Assembly: GCA_937925515.1 (NCBI GenBank)
Contig: CALALP010000004.1
Span: 1 to 8,249, forward strand
DNA from: an uncultured Lachnoanaerobaculum sp.
GTDB lineage: Bacteria > Bacillota > Clostridia > Lachnospirales > Lachnospiraceae
Length of the DNA stretch: 8,249 nt
Reading direction: 5' to 3'
Shown here: piece by piece, positions 6,454 through 8,249 of the stretch
How positions within the stretch are numbered: the stretch's first letter is position 1
Layout of the letters: every line of letters starts with the position of its first letter
Notes under the pieces: generated by a model
The model's database searches: none
The model's input: only the letters and a program-made list of their open reading frames with translations
Told to the model about the DNA's origin: nothing
Made by a program: the position numbers and the translations under genes

Positions 6454-8118
6454 ATGAAAAAAATCACAAAAATAAGTGCAGTGTTACTTACAGCTATTTT
6501 AAGTGCAAATATGTTATCAGCTTGCACAAATTCAAGCCCTAAAACTTCAAGTGAGGTTACTACTGCAAAAACTGATGAAACAACTAAAAAAGAAGAGGCT
6601 AGCTCAAGTGAGCAAAAAACTGAGGCTAGTGCCTATCCTATTAAAACAGATGCTAAGATAAGTTATTGGTTGCCATTAAATGCAAATGTTTCAGCAAATT
6701 ATAGTAGTTTGGGAGAAACAGAATTTGGTAAAAATTTACAGGAGCAAACAGGTATTTCAATAGACTTCCAACATCCGGCAGTTGGACAAGAAACAGAACA
6801 ATTTAATTTGTTGTTATCAAATCCTACACTTCCGGACATAATAGAGTGGCAATGGTTTCAATATGACGGTGGACCTGAAAAGGCAATTAAAGACGGAGTA
6901 ATCATTCCTTTAAATGATGTCATTGATAAATACTGCCCTAATTTAAAAACTTACTTAAAAGAAAATCCTGAAGTTGATAAAATGGTTAAAACAGATGACG
7001 GTAACTACTACTGTTTCCCATTTGTAAGGGGTGGCGATTTACTTCTTACAAGTATGGGACCTATGCTTAGAGGCGACTGGCTTGAGGAACTTGGGCTTGA
7101 AGTTCCAACAACTATTGATGAATGGGAAAATGTGCTTAAGGCATTTAAAGAGAAAAAGGGAGCAAGTGGTGCATTTGCATATTGGTATAGTGTGCCTGAT
7201 TTAACAAATAACAATCCTTTTGCTTATGCTTACAATGCAACTAGAACTTTCTATCTTGGAAATGACGGCAAAATAAAGTATGGTGCTGTTGAGGACGGTT
7301 ATAAGGAATATCTAAAGAAAATGAATCAGTGGATGTCTGAGGGACTATTAGATGCAGATTTAGCAACATTAACAAATGATCAAGTTGCAGCAAAAATCAC
7401 AAATGGTTCAGCAGGTGCATCTTTTGCTTGGGGTGGCTCAGGTATGGGAAATTGGACTAGAGCAGGACAAGCAACCGACCCTAATTACAAACTTGTGCCT
7501 GCACCATATCCTACATTAAAAGCAGGCGAAAAGCCGGAAATGGGACATAGAGATAATCCTTATCCGGGAGGTCTTGGTTGTGCGGCTATCTCCTCAGACT
7601 GTAAAAATGTAGAACTAGCAGCAAAACTTTTAGATTATGCTTATTCAAAAGAGGGACATACTCTTTATAACTTTGGTAAAGAGGGAGTAAGCTATACTAT
7701 GGTAGACGGTAAGCCGACCTATACTGATGAACTACTTAAAAATCCTAATCTTTCAATAACTCATGCTATGGCAGGTCATGTAAGAGCAAACTACAATGGC
7801 CCATTTGTACAAGATGAAGGCTACATTTTACAATATTGGACATTAGACGAGCAGAAAAAAGCATTAGATTTATGGACTGATACAAATATGGTTAAACATG
7901 TTGTTCCTCCTGTAACCCCTACTGCTGAAGAAAGTAAGGAAATGGCAAGAATAATGAATGATATTAATACTTATAGAGATGAATATACACTTAAGTTTAT
8001 CTTAGGTACAGTAAGTATGGACGAATGGGATAATTATATATCAACTATTAAAGGCATGGGACTTGATAAGGTATTAGAAATACAAAATACTGCATTAGAA
8101 AGATATAAATCAAGATAA
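6454..8118 (+). CDS. ABC transporter extracellular solute-binding lipoprotein (LplA-like)
   Basis: This 554-residue lipoprotein has a classical type II signal peptide: MKKITK, a hydrophobic core, and the lipobox LSAC with Cys24 as the lipidated residue. A Ser/Thr/Lys/Glu-rich linker (about 25-60) is followed by a family 1 solute-binding fold: ISYWLPLNANVSANYSS, NPTLPDIIEWQWF, KDGVIIPLNDVIDKYCPN, GNYYCFPFVRGGD and LRGDWLEELGLEVPTTIDEWENVLKAFK, typical of LplA/YtcQ-type binding proteins for poly- or oligosaccharides. Length is normal for that group. GGAG at 6441-6444 gives 9-nt spacing to the ATG. The adjacent membrane AraC regulator is the usual partner. LplB/YtcP-type permeases normally accompany such a protein, but none is present between 8118 and the window end, so they must lie further downstream or elsewhere. 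The class assignment is firm; the sugar cannot be named. Confidence 0.93.
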   Translation: MKKITKISAVLLTAILSANMLSACTNSSPKTSSEVTTAKTDETTKKEEASSSEQKTEASAYPIKTDAKISYWLPLNANVSANYSSLGETEFGKNLQEQTGISIDFQHPAVGQETEQFNLLLSNPTLPDIIEWQWFQYDGGPEKAIKDGVIIPLNDVIDKYCPNLKTYLKENPEVDKMVKTDDGNYYCFPFVRGGDLLLTSMGPMLRGDWLEELGLEVPTTIDEWENVLKAFKEKKGASGAFAYWYSVPDLTNNNPFAYAYNATRTFYLGNDGKIKYGAVEDGYKEYLKKMNQWMSEGLLDADLATLTNDQVAAKITNGSAGASFAWGGSGMGNWTRAGQATDPNYKLVPAPYPTLKAGEKPEMGHRDNPYPGGLGCAAISSDCKNVELAAKLLDYAYSKEGHTLYNFGKEGVSYTMVDGKPTYTDELLKNPNLSITHAMAGHVRANYNGPFVQDEGYILQYWTLDEQKKALDLWTDTNMVKHVVPPVTPTAEESKEMARIMNDINTYRDEYTLKFILGTVSMDEWDNYISTIKGMGLDKVLEIQNTALERYKSR

Positions 8119-8133
8119 TTAAATTACTTCTTG

Positions 8134-8155
8134 TTTTATGTAATTATACATAAAA
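8134..8155 (+). repeat. AT-rich hairpin after the lipoprotein gene
   Basis: TTTTATGT (8134-8141) and ACATAAAA (8148-8155) are perfect complements around a six-base loop, starting 16 nt after the stop codon. The stem is nearly all A-T and no U-tract follows, so it is at best a weak terminator or a 3'-end stabilising structure. Confidence 0.4.
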
Positions 8156-8159
8156 TTAT

Positions 8160-8180
8160 GAGGGTGTTACAAAACTAATG
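8160..8180 (+). mobile_element. Possible insertion-sequence or MITE end (IS1182-like terminal repeat)
   Basis: GGGTGTTACAAAACTA (from 8162) resembles, from memory, the terminal inverted repeats of IS1182-type elements in Firmicutes, which often start GGGTGTTGCAAAACT or GGGCTGTC-CAAAAC. It lies a few bases after a small palindrome, and such elements tend to insert beside palindromes. No transposase or second end is visible because the window stops at 8249. This is a resemblance only. Confidence 0.25.
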
Positions 8181-8198
8181 TCTACGAATAGTACTATG

Positions 8199-8232
8199 TT
8201 TGTTGTTCTCTACTTAAAAACAACAAAGTTGT
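8199..8232 (+). repeat. Overlapping alternative hairpins near the window end
   Basis: TTTGTTGTT (8199-8207) pairs perfectly with AACAACAAA (8219-8227). ACAAC (8220-8224) can instead pair with GTTGT (8228-8232) around an AAA loop. The two structures exclude each other. Only a short, interrupted T-rich stretch (ATTTATTCATT) follows. It could be a terminator, part of a mobile-element end, or chance in AT-rich DNA. Confidence 0.3.
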
Positions 8233-8249
8233 ATTTATTCATTATTGTG

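Noticed and set aside
8178..8249. Plus-strand frame from ATG 8178 open to the window end (24 codons, hydrophobic)
   Set aside because: Its GGGTG-like upstream motif is too far (11 or more nt) and also reads as a possible IS end. The stretch contains overlapping inverted repeats, and 24 codons show no family motif. It could still be the start of a gene beyond the window.
1..8249. tRNA, rRNA or CRISPR array
   Set aside because: I recognised no cloverleaf, rRNA motif or regularly spaced repeat-spacer pattern on either strand; the intergenic gaps are all under about 220 bp.

Overview
The window is low-GC, AT-rich DNA with Firmicutes-type signals: strong GGAGG-like ribosome binding sites, sigma-A-like promoters, a lipoprotein signal, and a membrane-anchored AraC regulator beside an LplA-type sugar-binding lipoprotein. 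That pairing is common in Clostridia, especially Lachnospiraceae, and in Paenibacillaceae. I infer an anaerobic clostridial, probably Lachnospiraceae-like, chromosome. The genus cannot be fixed from the sequence alone.

Layout, left to right. (1) Positions 52-888, minus strand: an exported transglutaminase/protease-fold protein with its own extended -10 promoter and a leader of about 110 nt containing a 16-bp hairpin. It probably starts at a TTG codon. (2) Positions 1065-3807, minus strand: a tight four-gene operon. In transcription order it encodes a class V aminotransferase (cysteine desulfurase/selenocysteine lyase type), a YedE-family membrane transporter, a stand-alone TusA-like carrier with a CPxP motif, and a DUF3343 putative Se/S carrier. 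Gaps are 10, 15 and 6 nt. (3) Positions 3808-4023: a divergent promoter region with a good sigma-A-like promoter for each direction and a 13-bp-periodic ATGTA repeat between them. (4) Positions 4024-6294, plus strand: a two-TM, extracellular-sensor AraC-family regulator. (5) Positions 6295-6453: a control region with a 10-bp direct repeat spaced 22 bp, the second copy overlapping a TTGACT -35 box. (6) Positions 6454-8118, plus strand: an ABC-transporter solute-binding lipoprotein. (7) Positions 8119-8249: no clear gene. There are two AT-rich hairpins and a short stretch resembling an insertion-sequence end.

Two functional modules can be read. The minus-strand operon looks like a selenium (or sulfane-sulfur/thiosulfate) acquisition and delivery line: YedE imports, the desulfurase-like enzyme mobilises Se/S from the amino acid, and TusA plus DUF3343 carry it on thiols. 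The plus-strand pair looks like a sensor-regulator controlling a carbohydrate-binding lipoprotein. The permeases expected for an LplA-type transporter are not in the window, and the sequence just after the lipoprotein gene hints at an interruption. I see no clear evidence of a wholly new system. The most interesting points are the split TusA + DUF3343 arrangement in the Se/S operon and the phased repeat that could be the AraC operator.
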